Of a stretch of 64,000 nucleotides of DNA, positions 8,276 to 16,785 are shown one piece after another (the first letter of the stretch is position 1; every line of letters begins with the position of its first letter). Source of the stretch: GCA-2705445 sp002705445 (GTDB taxonomy: Bacteria; Pseudomonadota; Gammaproteobacteria; Poriferisulfidales; GCA-002705445). Where the stretch lies: contig JBJKYB010000002.1 of assembly GCA_045561235.1 (NCBI GenBank), forward strand, positions 372,001 through 436,000, read 5' to 3'. Below the pieces are notes generated by a model. It was not told the DNA's origin. It made no database searches and saw only the letters and a list, made by a program, of their open reading frames with translations. Both the position numbers and the translations under genes were made by a program.

Positions 8276-9525
8276 ATTTTTATTTTTTTAACTTTTTTAT
8301 TTTTGAAATGAGTATATATTGGAATACCATCTTTATATTTTGGAAAATCTTCTCCTTTTATAAGAGGCTCCATATATCTTCTGCACAAATTAGTGATGTG
8401 ATAACCATCAGATGAAATATAATTTTTTGGCATTTTTTTTTCAACATTTGCAACCTTTTGAAGCGGAACAGTAGTTAGTTTCCATTTGTAGGGTTTATCA
8501 GATATTCTTTTAATGCTAACCATAACACCATTTTTTCCTTTGACTGCAAGATCTACAGCATGAGATCCCAATGCGTATGCTTGCTCAACATCTGTTCTAG
8601 ATGCAATGTGCCTAGCAGATCTTTGGAGATAATCGGCAACAGCCCAATGACACTTAAAACCTTTTTTTGACTTAATTAATTCAGAAAGGTAAGGTGCAAC
8701 TCCCCCAAGTTGAGCATGACCAAAAGCGTCTTTAGTGCCGCTTTCTGCTAGAAACTTCCCTTTTTTATTTTTTGTTCCCTCCGAGGCAACTATGACACAG
8801 TATCCTTCTTTTGAAACTATATCTTTAACATTCTTTAGGAATTTCTTTTCATCAAAAACAACTTCAGGGAACAAAATTATATGAGGCGGATCGTTTCTTG
8901 ATTTACTCGCAAGGGCTGATGATGCAGCAATCCAACCAGCATGTCTTCCCATAACTTCAAGAATAAAAACTTTTGTAGAGGTTTCACACATTGATGCAAC
9001 ATCTAACCCTGCCTCTAATGTAGATATAGCAGTATATTTTCCAACAGAACCAAAACCTGGGGAAGTATCAATTAAAGGCAAATCATTATCAACAGTTTTT
9101 GGAATACCAATACACTTAATATCAAATCCCTTGCTTGAACAAAATTGAGAAATTTTATTTGTGGTATCTTGAGAATCACCTCCACCGTTATAAAAAAAGT
9201 ATCCTATATTATGGGCTATAAAAACTTTTAAAAGCTTTTCGTAATCTTTTGAATTTTTTTTAAAATCTTCGAGCTTGTATCTACAGGATCCAAATATTCC
9301 TCCAGGAGTGTATTTGAGATTCTCTACCGCAGCCTTGCTTTCGTAGGATGTATCTATTAGCTCTTGATTTAAAGCGCCTAGGATCCCATTTTTCCCAGCA
9401 TATAATTTATGAATGAATTTTTTATTTTTTCTTGCAGACTCAATAACACCGCACGCGCTAGCGTTAATTACAGATGTAACACCGCCAGATTGAGCATAAA
9501 ATGCATTTTTTTTTGTATTTTTCAT
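8272..9525 (-). CDS. pfp: Phosphofructokinase, probably diphosphate (PPi)-dependent
   Basis: Interconverts fructose 6-phosphate and fructose 1,6-bisphosphate. In this 417-residue protein the donor-site loop reads GGGDS (114-118) and the catalytic loop PKTVDND (142-148). ATP-using enzymes have GGDGS and PGTIDND; Asp at the position of Gly104 (E. coli numbering) and Lys at Gly124 mark PPi-dependent enzymes. These reversible enzymes occur in methanotrophs and thiotrophic symbionts, where they have been proposed to replace fructose-bisphosphatase in the Calvin cycle. It is the first gene of the long minus-strand operon, with a 176-bp divergent gap to adk upstream. Donor specificity is inferred from residues, not shown. 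Confidence 0.9.
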   Translation of the reverse strand: MKNTKKNAFYAQSGGVTSVINASACGVIESARKNKKFIHKLYAGKNGILGALNQELIDTSYESKAAVENLKYTPGGIFGSCRYKLEDFKKNSKDYEKLLKVFIAHNIGYFFYNGGGDSQDTTNKISQFCSSKGFDIKCIGIPKTVDNDLPLIDTSPGFGSVGKYTAISTLEAGLDVASMCETSTKVFILEVMGRHAGWIAASSALASKSRNDPPHIILFPEVVFDEKKFLKNVKDIVSKEGYCVIVASEGTKNKKGKFLAESGTKDAFGHAQLGGVAPYLSELIKSKKGFKCHWAVADYLQRSARHIASRTDVEQAYALGSHAVDLAVKGKNGVMVSIKRISDKPYKWKLTTVPLQKVANVEKKMPKNYISSDGYHITNLCRRYMEPLIKGEDFPKYKDGIPIYTHFKNKKVKKIKI

Positions 9526-9635
9526 AAAGTGAAATTAGTCATTTTTTAAAAAATAGTATAACTTATTTTAGCATGATAAAGTCATTGTAAAATCAAGTAA
9601 CGTAATTTTTTTATAGGTTTATATATCTTACTTAT

Positions 9636-9664
9636 TTGAAAATTAGATAACACAGAGTTATATT
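9636..9664 (+). promoter_or_regulatory. Sigma-70 type promoter for adk
   Basis: TTGAAA (9636-9641) and TATATT (9659-9664) are separated by exactly 17 bp, and adk starts about 38 bp downstream with an AAGGGA ribosome-binding site. The -35 and -10 each differ from consensus by one or two bases. It lies in the 176-bp divergent gap between the phosphofructokinase operon and adk; the rest of that gap is AT-rich without other recognised elements. Confidence 0.55.
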
Positions 9665-9701
9665 AAATTTATAAAATAATTATAAACAAGGGAATCCTAA
9701 T

Positions 9702-10358
9702 ATGAAAATCATACTTCTTGGTGCTCCAGGGGCTGGAAAGGGTACACAAGCACAATTTATATCTAAGCATTTAAACATTCCACAAATATCTACTGGAGAT
9801 ATGTTACGTGCTGCAGTTGCAAGTCAGACTGACCTAGGTTTAAAAGCCAAGGATATTATGGAAAAAGGTGAGTTGGTTCCTGATGATTTAATTTTAGATT
9901 TAGTAAAAGATAGAATTAACGAAAATGACTGTGTAAATGGCTTTTTATTTGACGGTTTTCCCAGAACTTTAGACCAAGCAAGTGCACTTAAAGATAAGGG
10001 CGTTGCAATAGATTGTATCATTGAAATAATAGTGGATGATAATGAAATTATTCAGAGAATGAGTGGTAGAAGAGTTCATCCTGGGTCTGGGAGGACTTAT
10101 CATATAACTCACAACCCACCAAAAAAAGAAAATATAGATAATGAGACTGGGGAACCCTTAATTCAAAGACCTGATGACAGTGAAGAAACTGTTAAAAAAA
10201 GATTAGCAATATATCATGAACAAACATACCCATTAGTTGAATTTTATAAGGGTTTATCAAATGATGAATCGTCTACAAACTATATTGAAATCAATGGAAT
10301 TGGAAGTATTGAAGAGATACAATCACAAATTACAGATAATATTGAAAAAATAGCATAA
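9702..10358 (+). CDS. adk: Adenylate kinase
   Basis: Interconverts ATP + AMP and 2 ADP. The 218 residues carry the P-loop GAPGAGKGTQ at 7-16, the NMP-binding STGDMLRAA, the motif GFLFDGFPRT and a long LID domain (GRRVHPGSGRTYHITHNPPK), so it is the long bacterial form. The LID lacks the four zinc cysteines seen in some Gram-positive enzymes. It follows the TTGAAA/TATATT promoter and precedes rplM by 80 bp. Confidence 0.97.
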   Translation: MKIILLGAPGAGKGTQAQFISKHLNIPQISTGDMLRAAVASQTDLGLKAKDIMEKGELVPDDLILDLVKDRINENDCVNGFLFDGFPRTLDQASALKDKGVAIDCIIEIIVDDNEIIQRMSGRRVHPGSGRTYHITHNPPKKENIDNETGEPLIQRPDDSEETVKKRLAIYHEQTYPLVEFYKGLSNDESSTNYIEINGIGSIEEIQSQITDNIEKIA

Positions 10359-10438
10359 ATACTGTCTATATAACGATTTAAAGTTGTATATATCCCGATT
10401 CTTGGGTATTATTCTCAGCCTTATATGAGTAATTTACT

Positions 10439-10876
10439 ATGATGACTAAAACAACAATAAGTGCAAAAAAAGAGACCGTCGAAAGAGATTGGTACGTAAT
10501 TGATGCGACTAACAAAGTCCTTGGTCGATTATCAACTGAAATTGCAGATATGCTTAGGGGGAAAAAGAAGCCTTGCTATACACCGCATTGTGACACTGGG
10601 GATCATGTTGTTGTTATAAATGCTGAAAAAGTAATTGTCACAGGGAATAAATTTGAAGACAAAATGTATTATAGACATACTGGATATATTGGTAATTTAA
10701 AATCAACAAATTTTGCAAAGCTTCAAGCAAAAAAACCAGAGAGCATTATTGAAAAAGCTGTAAAAGGAATGATGCCAAAGAATAGACTGGGGAGTGCAAT
10801 GATCAAGAAACTTCATGTATATAAAGGTTCGGAACATAATCATCATGCGCAAAAACCAATAGTTAAGGAAATATAA
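10439..10876 (+). CDS. rplM: Ribosomal protein L13 (uL13)
   Basis: Large-subunit protein of 144-145 residues. Family features are RDWYVIDATNKVLGRLSTEI near the N-terminus, GDHVVVINAEKVIVTGNK in the middle, the YRHTGYIGNLK segment and the C-terminal GMMPKNRLGSAMIKKLHVYKG. Two adjacent ATG codons (10439 and 10442) could serve as start. It forms the conserved rplM-rpsI pair; the 80-bp gap upstream contains two small weak hairpins that could be an autoregulatory leader. Confidence 0.97.
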   Translation: MMTKTTISAKKETVERDWYVIDATNKVLGRLSTEIADMLRGKKKPCYTPHCDTGDHVVVINAEKVIVTGNKFEDKMYYRHTGYIGNLKSTNFAKLQAKKPESIIEKAVKGMMPKNRLGSAMIKKLHVYKGSEHNHHAQKPIVKEI

Positions 10877-10878
10877 AA

Positions 10879-11268
10879 ATGGATAGTGTTTTTTACTCAA
10901 CAGGAAGAAGAAAAGAATCTACAGCAAGAGTTTTTCTCTCTAAGGGAACTGGAAAAATTACTGTAAATTCAAATCCAATTGAAAAATATTTTGGTCGTAA
11001 AACAAATATTATGGTAGTAAAGCAAGCATTAAATTTAACTGAAACTGCCGATAAAACCGACATCAAAGTCACTGTTAAAGGTGGTGGTCCTTCAGGGCAA
11101 GCTGGAGCAATAAAACTTGGAATCGCCAGAGCTCTTCTTAAATTTGACGATACTTTGAGACCATTACTTAAAAAAAATGGGTTTCTTACAAGAGATTCTA
11201 GAGTAGTCGAAAGAAAGAAAGTAGGGCTACGCAAGGCAAGAAAAGACGTTCAGTTCTCAAAAAGATAA
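10879..11268 (+). CDS. rpsI: Ribosomal protein S9 (uS9)
   Basis: Small-subunit protein of 129 residues starting FYSTGRRKESTARVFL and ending in the basic tail RKKVGLRKARKDVQFSKR, whose final residues reach the P-site tRNA in ribosomes. The central GGGPSGQAGAIKLGIARAL is highly conserved. It is two bases after rplM, so the two are one transcription unit. Confidence 0.98.
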   Translation: MDSVFYSTGRRKESTARVFLSKGTGKITVNSNPIEKYFGRKTNIMVVKQALNLTETADKTDIKVTVKGGGPSGQAGAIKLGIARALLKFDDTLRPLLKKNGFLTRDSRVVERKKVGLRKARKDVQFSKR

Positions 11269-11277
11269 ATTTTCTTA

Positions 11278-11694
11278 TCAAACAATATAATAGTGCAAAT
11301 ATATTACACTGAATGTAATTATTGATCTCATTACTAAATATCCAAAAAATTCTTTATTTTTTATCATTAGAAAAATATCAATCAGCCATGCTATAAAATA
11401 ACCTAATGCTAATACGTATAAAATATCCGGGAAATCAAAAAAAATTGCTGAAAAAGCAAATACACTAGGTATAACACTCAAATAAAACAATCTTGGGGAT
11501 TTGTCTGAACTATTGCTACCCCAAATAATTGCTCCTATAAATGATAAAATAATTGCACTATAATGAATAAATATTGATAGACCTCTTTCAAAATCATATG
11601 TTTGCAGATAATAGATTGCTAAAACAAATGGTATTAAACCCATTAACATAAGAGATATAGAGGTCTTACTAACATATTTTTGATTCGTCAACAT
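11278..11694 (-). CDS. DUF3429-type integral membrane protein
   Basis: A 138-residue, very hydrophobic protein with four to five predicted membrane helices. Motifs GLIPFVLAIYYLQ, YSAIILSFIGAIIWG and SVIPSVFAFSAIFFDFP fit the DUF3429 family, whose function is unknown. It is transcribed convergently toward rpsI with a 9-bp gap and divergently from the zinc-ribbon gene. No catalytic residues can be identified. Confidence 0.75.
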   Translation of the reverse strand: MLTNQKYVSKTSISLMLMGLIPFVLAIYYLQTYDFERGLSIFIHYSAIILSFIGAIIWGSNSSDKSPRLFYLSVIPSVFAFSAIFFDFPDILYVLALGYFIAWLIDIFLMIKNKEFFGYLVMRSIITFSVIYLHYYIV

Positions 11695-11738
11695 ACGATT
11701 AATTTTAAACAGTTTTTTTTTAAAAGGAAGAATTTAAT

Positions 11739-11960
11739 ATGCCAATATATGAATATCAATGCCAAGGATGTGGACATCAATTTGATATTATTCAAAAAGT
11801 TTCTGACAAGAAACTTACTTTATGCCCAAAGTGTAATCAACATAAGTTAAAAAAATTAGTAACCTCCGCAGGATTTAAGCTTAAGGGCACCGGCTGGTAT
11901 GAAACTGATTTCAAGTCAAAAGAAAAAAAATCTCCTGAAAAAAAGACAAAAAAAACATAA
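11739..11960 (+). CDS. FmdB-family zinc-ribbon protein
   Basis: 73 residues beginning MPIYEYQCQGCGHQFD, followed by a second CPKC knuckle, giving a four-cysteine zinc ribbon (CxxC...CxxC), then a lysine-rich tail. FmdB-type putative regulators are small and widespread; function is uncharacterised. In many proteobacteria this gene precedes aspS and ruvC; here it precedes tas by 5 bp, so the neighbourhood is rearranged. Ribosome-binding site AAAGGAAG lies just upstream. Confidence 0.85.
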   Translation: MPIYEYQCQGCGHQFDIIQKVSDKKLTLCPKCNQHKLKKLVTSAGFKLKGTGWYETDFKSKEKKSPEKKTKKT

Positions 11961-11965
11961 TAGAT

Positions 11966-13009
11966 ATGATTTATTCAAGCTTAGGTGATACAAATATTAA
12001 AGTAAGTAAAATATGTTTAGGAACCATGACTTATGGTGAGCAAAATACTGAAAAAGAAGCGCACGAACAGCTTGATTATGCCTTAGAACATGGTGTGAAT
12101 TTTATAGATACTGCAGAAATGTACCCTGTGCCACCTAATTCAAAGACACAAGGACTAACAGAAAAGTATATTGGTACATGGTTAAAGAAGTATAAAAAAA
12201 GAGAAGATATTATCATAGCATCTAAAGTCACGGGGCCTGCGCCAGATTTTTCTTACATCAGAAACCCTATGAAAATTGATAAAAAAAGTATTGAAGATGC
12301 AATTATAAAAAATTTAAAAAGATTAGGAACGGATTATATTGATTTATATCAAATTCACTGGCCGCAAAGACAAACAAATTATTTTGGTGAGTTAAACTAT
12401 GCTTATAGCAATGAAAGTATTAATGAAATAATAGATAATATTAATGAAAGTTATGAAGCACTCAATAATTTAGTTCACTCTGGACTTATAAGAACAATTG
12501 GACTATCAAATGATACTTCTTGGGGTGCAATGAAATTTTTAGAGATAGCAAAAGAAAAATCGTACTCAAAAATTGTTAGCATTCAAAATCCATACAGCTT
12601 ACTCAACAGGCTTTACGAAATAAATATGGCAGAAATAGCAGAGATGGAAAATGTTAAATTACTTGCATATTCACCTCTTGGTTTTGGTGTTTTAACAGGA
12701 AAGTACATAAATGAAAGGCCCAAAAATGCTAGGCTTACAATATGGAATAGATTTAATAGATACAGTAATGTAAACGCGAAAAATGCAACTTTAAAATATG
12801 TAGAAATTGCAAAAAAATATAATTTAACACCTACTCAATTAGCCTTATCTTTTGTAAATCAACAACCTTTTGTAGCCAGCAATATTATTGGAGCAACCAA
12901 CTTATCACAATTAAAAGAAAATATTGAGAGTATCGATGTAAATTTAGATGAAAACATATTAAAAGATATAGATGCTGTTCATCTTAATCAACCAAATCCT
13001 GCACCTTAA
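11966..13009 (+). CDS. tas: Aldo/keto reductase, Tas-like
   Basis: 347 residues, matching E. coli Tas (346). An NADP(H)-dependent TIM-barrel oxidoreductase: MIYSSLGDTNIKVSKICLGT start, NFIDTAEMYPVPP with the catalytic Asp/Tyr, IIIASKVTGPAP, and YIDLYQIHWPQR. The C-terminal NIIGATNLSQLKENI contacts cofactor phosphate in the family. Its substrate in the cell is not known; E. coli tas was found as a suppressor of a tyrosine auxotrophy. The stop codon overlaps the next start (TAATG). Confidence 0.9.
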   Translation: MIYSSLGDTNIKVSKICLGTMTYGEQNTEKEAHEQLDYALEHGVNFIDTAEMYPVPPNSKTQGLTEKYIGTWLKKYKKREDIIIASKVTGPAPDFSYIRNPMKIDKKSIEDAIIKNLKRLGTDYIDLYQIHWPQRQTNYFGELNYAYSNESINEIIDNINESYEALNNLVHSGLIRTIGLSNDTSWGAMKFLEIAKEKSYSKIVSIQNPYSLLNRLYEINMAEIAEMENVKLLAYSPLGFGVLTGKYINERPKNARLTIWNRFNRYSNVNAKNATLKYVEIAKKYNLTPTQLALSFVNQQPFVASNIIGATNLSQLKENIESIDVNLDENILKDIDAVHLNQPNPAP

Positions 13010-13695
13010 TGAGATTATCAAAATTCTTAGCTCATTCAGGATATTGTTCACGCAGAGAAGCAGAACAATTTATCCAAAAAAATAAAGTCATTATAAATGG
13101 TAATACATGTAATGATTTTTCATATCAAGTAAAAAAAGATGATGAAGTTTTTATAGGCAAAACACAAATCAAAGAACAAAGAAAAATCGAACTTTATGCT
13201 CTAAATAAACCTAGAGGATATATCACTTCTAAAAAAGACGAGTTAGATAGAAAAACAGTATATGACCTAATCCCTTTAGATAAAAAAAACTTATTAACAA
13301 TAGGTAGGCTTGATTTCAATACAGAGGGTCTTTTACTTTTTACTAATAATGGAGAGCACAAAAGGTATTTTGAATTACCAAAAAATAAAATTACTAGAAC
13401 ATATGAAGTTAAAGTATATGGAAATATAAATAGCTCTGATATCGAAAAAATTGAAGCTGGTATTACGATTAACGGCATAAAACATCAAGTGAAACAAATA
13501 ACCTTAATAAAAAAACTAAAAACTAATAACTGGTTAAGAATTAAACTTGTAGAAGGAAAAAATAGAGAAATTAGAAAAATTTTTGAAAGCCTTGGTTTTG
13601 TTGTGAATAGAATTATTCGGACACATTACGGCAGTTATTCTTTGAATAAAATGAAAAGAGGTGAATTTAAAAAAATGATTATAAAAAAAATTTAA
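13009..13695 (+). CDS. rRNA pseudouridine synthase, RsuA/RluB family
   Basis: A 228-residue protein with an N-terminal S4 RNA-binding domain (MRLSKFLAHSGYCSRREAEQ) and the pseudouridine-synthase catalytic motif GRLDFNTEGLLLFTNNGE, whose Asp is the nucleophile, plus the KL motif NREIRKIFESLGF. Sequence looks closest to RluB (23S U2605), but it is short, like RsuA (231 aa), because the long basic C-terminal tail of E. coli RluB is absent. Start shared with tas stop. It ends one base before the convergent rpiA. Confidence 0.88.
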   Translation: MRLSKFLAHSGYCSRREAEQFIQKNKVIINGNTCNDFSYQVKKDDEVFIGKTQIKEQRKIELYALNKPRGYITSKKDELDRKTVYDLIPLDKKNLLTIGRLDFNTEGLLLFTNNGEHKRYFELPKNKITRTYEVKVYGNINSSDIEKIEAGITINGIKHQVKQITLIKKLKTNNWLRIKLVEGKNREIRKIFESLGFVVNRIIRTHYGSYSLNKMKRGEFKKMIIKKI

Positions 13696-14361
13696 CTATT
13701 TCTTTTTAAGCTCAATTACATCTTTTTCGTTGCTTACTAATACTTTATCTGCTGGCCTTGCTGCAAAAAGCCCAACTGTTAGGACACCAGGAATCTGATT
13801 TAAATCTTTTTCAAGTTTTATTGGTTCAATAATTTCCATATGATTAACATCTAAAATTATATTACCGTTATCTGTGACAAAGTTCTCTCGCCAAGCTGGC
13901 ATACCCTGGATTTTTATTATTTCTCTTGCTACAAATGATCTTGCCATTGGAACAACCTCTAATGGTAATGGAAATTTTCCAAGAACATCAACCAGCTTTG
14001 AGTTATCCACTATGCATAAAAACTTTTTCGAAGCTCCAGCAATAATTTTCTCCCTTGTTAAAGCACCACCGCCGCCTTTAATTAATTGAAAATTTGGATT
14101 TACTTCGTCAGCACCATCTATATAAATAGGTATATCGCTCACATCATTAAGATCTAAAACACGGACACCTATGGCCTCTAATTTTTCTTTTGTTGATATA
14201 GAGCTAGCAACTGCTCCAGAAATTTTATTTTTAATTGGTTTTAAATATTCTATAAAAAAATCAACAGTCGATCCAGTGCCAACTCCAACTATGTCGTCAT
14301 ACTCAACATATTCTATTGCTGCTCTCGCTACAGCCTGTTTTTTTTGATCCGCATTTGTCAT
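13696..14361 (-). CDS. rpiA: Ribose-5-phosphate isomerase A
   Basis: Interconverts ribose 5-phosphate and ribulose 5-phosphate in the pentose phosphate and Calvin cycles. The 221 residues contain VGVGTGSTVDFFI, IDGADEVNPNFQLIKGGGGA with the catalytic Asp and Lys region, and the GGGGALTREKI loop. It is convergent with the pseudouridine synthase with no spacer, and divergent from a small unknown gene. Confidence 0.97.
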   Translation of the reverse strand: MTNADQKKQAVARAAIEYVEYDDIVGVGTGSTVDFFIEYLKPIKNKISGAVASSISTKEKLEAIGVRVLDLNDVSDIPIYIDGADEVNPNFQLIKGGGGALTREKIIAGASKKFLCIVDNSKLVDVLGKFPLPLEVVPMARSFVAREIIKIQGMPAWRENFVTDNGNIILDVNHMEIIEPIKLEKDLNQIPGVLTVGLFAARPADKVLVSNEKDVIELKKK

Positions 14362-14404
14362 TAATTTTTCACTAAATAATAATAAAGTGTATTATAATTC
14401 ATAA

Positions 14405-14635
14405 ATGTCATACTTTGTATTTAAATATCAAGATAATAAATTCAGATCTGTAGAACATATAGATACTTTTGAATCTTATAAAGAAGCTAGGACTCTTTTA
14501 AAGAAGTTACGAAAGGAAGAATCTCCAAATAATCCAAATGCGTATAAACTTGTCTATGCTGAGGATATGCTTGAAGCAGAAATGCTTATACTTGAAAAAA
14601 GAGATGCTCCAATATTGAGGGAATGGGAAAAATAA
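14405..14635 (+). CDS. Conserved small protein of unknown function (76 aa)
   Basis: A 76-residue, charged, soluble protein, MSYFVFKYQDNKFRSVEHID..., with no signal peptide or membrane segment. It has a predicted beta strand start followed by two helices (SYKEARTLLKKLRKEE and AEDMLEAEMLILEK). The pattern resembles small hypothetical proteins common in gammaproteobacteria that I cannot name. It is transcribed divergently from rpiA with a 43-bp gap. Confidence 0.7.
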   Translation: MSYFVFKYQDNKFRSVEHIDTFESYKEARTLLKKLRKEESPNNPNAYKLVYAEDMLEAEMLILEKRDAPILREWEK

Positions 14636-14648
14636 TATTTTTAATAAA

Positions 14649-14978
14649 TTATTCTTCTAGATTATGCCTATCTAAAGATGCCTTAGCTTCGTCATTTGCG
14701 TAAAACTGTCTAATACTTTCCACAGTCTCTGTTCTATTTGCTCCAGACCCTACTAAAACCTTTTGATTTTTATCAACTGCCCAAAGAATATAAGCAGTAA
14801 AATCTTTCAAATCATCGGGAAACTGATCACTATGAGGTATACCGGTATGCTCAACTTTATCTTTATTTTTTCTAAGTGTTTGTCTTACACTAGCTAAAAT
14901 TTTTTGAAGGTCTGCAACGTCATCACCATTCCATTGCCCGATTACTTCTCCTTTTTTTGAAATTATGTCATCAGACAT
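14649..14978 (-). CDS. Unknown soluble protein (109 aa)
   Basis: A 109-residue acidic protein with no signal peptide. Visible features are the N-terminal ISKKGEVIGQWNGDDVADL, a helix LQKILASVRQTLRKN and FTAYILWAVDKNQKVLVGSG. I do not recognise a family. Convergent with the 76-aa gene (13-bp gap) and divergent from chrA. A GGGGTA ribosome-binding site precedes the ATG at 14978, supporting expression. Confidence 0.65.
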   Translation of the reverse strand: MSDDIISKKGEVIGQWNGDDVADLQKILASVRQTLRKNKDKVEHTGIPHSDQFPDDLKDFTAYILWAVDKNQKVLVGSGANRTETVESIRQFYANDEAKASLDRHNLEE

Positions 14979-15046
14979 TTTTTACCCCTATTTTTTTTAA
15001 AAAATTATTCTATAATAAATAAATATACCATTCAATAATTTTAATA

Positions 15047-16309
15047 ATGAAACCAAACATATCCTTGAAAGAAGCAATATTGTATTGGCTTAAACTTGGC
15101 TTTATAAGCTTTGGAGGTCCTGCAGGGCAAATAAGCATGATGTACGATGAAGTTGTCGAAAGGAAAAAATGGATAAGCGAGAAAAGCTTTTTACATGCAT
15201 TAAACTACACAATGATACTTCCAGGCCCAGAAGCTCAGCAACTTGCAACATATATTGGATGGTTAATGCACGGTAGAATAGGTGGATTGATTGCTGGAAC
15301 ATTATTTATACTTCCATCTTTTTTCATTTTAAGTGTTCTTACTTATATTTATATTAATTACTCGAATAATATTTGGGGTGAAGGATTATTATATGGTGTA
15401 AAAGCAGCTGTAATAGCAATTATATTTTCTGCAACAATTAAAATAGCTAAAAAAGTATTAAAAAAATATTATTATTGGGTTACTGCCCTATTTGCCTTTC
15501 TCACCATAAATATTTTTGATATAAATTTACCAATTATTATTATTTTAGCCGGATTAATTGGTTTAATATTTCACAAATTTCAAAATCAAAATACGCAAAA
15601 CAATGATACAAAAAACTATATTGAAAAGAGAATAATAAAAAACTCTTTTATAACTTTTTCAAAATCTTTATTAATTTGGTTAATAGTTTTTTCAGTCGTC
15701 CTTTATTTCAATGAAAGTATTCTAGTGAATTTATCACTTTTTTTTAGTCAAGCAGCACTGGTAACATTTGGCGGCGCATATGCATTACTACCATATGTCT
15801 TTCAAAACATTATTGAGACACATGGTTGGCTAACAAGTCAACAAATGCTGGATGGTCTTGCTCTCGGTGAATCAACTCCAGGACCATTAATTATGATAGT
15901 TACTTATGTAGGATTTATTGTTGGATGGTATAACGATATTTTAAATATTGGTTCACCTTTGTTGGGAGCAATATTATGTGCTTCCATAGCAACTTTTTTT
16001 ACATTTTTACCATCTTTTGCTTTTATTTTTATTGGCGCACCAATAATTGAATTAAGCAAACAAAACAAAGCTTTGGAGATTCCTTTAAACTTTATCACCT
16101 CTGCAGTAGTTGGATTAATAGCAAATCTTGGATATATGCTTGCTTATAACTCACTATGGATTGATAATGATAAGACTGAATATTTTGATATACAACTTTT
16201 TATTCTGATTGTTTTAAGTTTATTAGCTCTAGAAAAAGCTAAAGTAGGAGTTTTACCATTGCTAATTACATTAGGTTTAACTGGAATTATGATGAAGGTT
16301 TATTTTTAA
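15047..16309 (+). CDS. chrA: Chromate transporter family protein ChrA (two CHR domains)
   Basis: A 420-residue membrane protein made of two homologous CHR halves. The first shows LGFISFGGPAGQISMMYDEVVERKKWI (written here as LGFISFGGPAGQ and VVERKKWI) and MILPGPEAQQLATYIGW; the second has LVTFGGAYALLPY and ALGESTPGPLIMIVTYVGF. Family members export chromate in exchange for sulfate or related ions. In a sulfur oxidiser with no other chromium genes nearby, sulfate or another oxyanion is a possible substrate; this is only inference. It is followed three bases later by an FKBP isomerase gene. Confidence 0.88.
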   Translation: MKPNISLKEAILYWLKLGFISFGGPAGQISMMYDEVVERKKWISEKSFLHALNYTMILPGPEAQQLATYIGWLMHGRIGGLIAGTLFILPSFFILSVLTYIYINYSNNIWGEGLLYGVKAAVIAIIFSATIKIAKKVLKKYYYWVTALFAFLTINIFDINLPIIIILAGLIGLIFHKFQNQNTQNNDTKNYIEKRIIKNSFITFSKSLLIWLIVFSVVLYFNESILVNLSLFFSQAALVTFGGAYALLPYVFQNIIETHGWLTSQQMLDGLALGESTPGPLIMIVTYVGFIVGWYNDILNIGSPLLGAILCASIATFFTFLPSFAFIFIGAPIIELSKQNKALEIPLNFITSAVVGLIANLGYMLAYNSLWIDNDKTEYFDIQLFILIVLSLLALEKAKVGVLPLLITLGLTGIMMKVYF

Positions 16310-16311
16310 TT

Positions 16312-16785
16312 ATGACAGAAGTAGTGACAAAAAATAAATATGTCGAATTCACTTATTCGATAACAAATGATGAAGGGCAAATAATTGAACAGGTTGAAGT
16401 ACCTGTTAATTATGTTCATGGAGTCAAAATGGGACTTTGGCCTAAACTTGAAGCGGCCTTAGAAAATAAAAAAATCAATGATCAAGTAAATGTTTCATTT
16501 GAGCCGGGAGAGGTATTTGGTGAAGTTGATCAGGATCTTATCTTTGAAGATGAAATAAAAAATGTTCCTGAAGAATACCGTGAGCTTGGTAAAATTGTTG
16601 AATTCCAAAGTGATTCTGGGGATGTAAAGCCTTTTAGAGTAACTGAGATTACTGATACAAAAATAATTCTTGATGGAAATCATCCGCTAAGTAATGTAAA
16701 AATAAATTTTAATGTAAATATTATCGATATTAGAAATGCAACAGAAACAGAAATTAATGCACTTAATGAGGTAACCGAAAATTAA
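16312..16785 (+). CDS. SlyD-like FKBP-type peptidyl-prolyl isomerase
   Basis: 157 residues resembling SlyD: N-terminal VEFTYSITNDEGQIIEQ, the YVHGVKMGLWPKLEAAL segment, an inserted flap (IKNVPEEYRELGKIVEFQ) and the C-terminal DGNHPLSNVKINFNVNI typical of FKBP/SlyD (usually GNHPLAGK). It lacks the histidine-rich metal-binding tail of E. coli SlyD, so a nickel function is unlikely. It follows chrA by 2 bp and overlaps the convergent unknown gene by 4 bp. Confidence 0.85.
   Translation: MTEVVTKNKYVEFTYSITNDEGQIIEQVEVPVNYVHGVKMGLWPKLEAALENKKINDQVNVSFEPGEVFGEVDQDLIFEDEIKNVPEEYRELGKIVEFQSDSGDVKPFRVTEITDTKIILDGNHPLSNVKINFNVNIIDIRNATETEINALNEVTEN

Noticed and set aside
10893..11234. 113-codon frame antisense to rpsI
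   Set aside because: It lies entirely opposite a ribosomal protein gene and has no recognisable features; a shadow of the coding strand.
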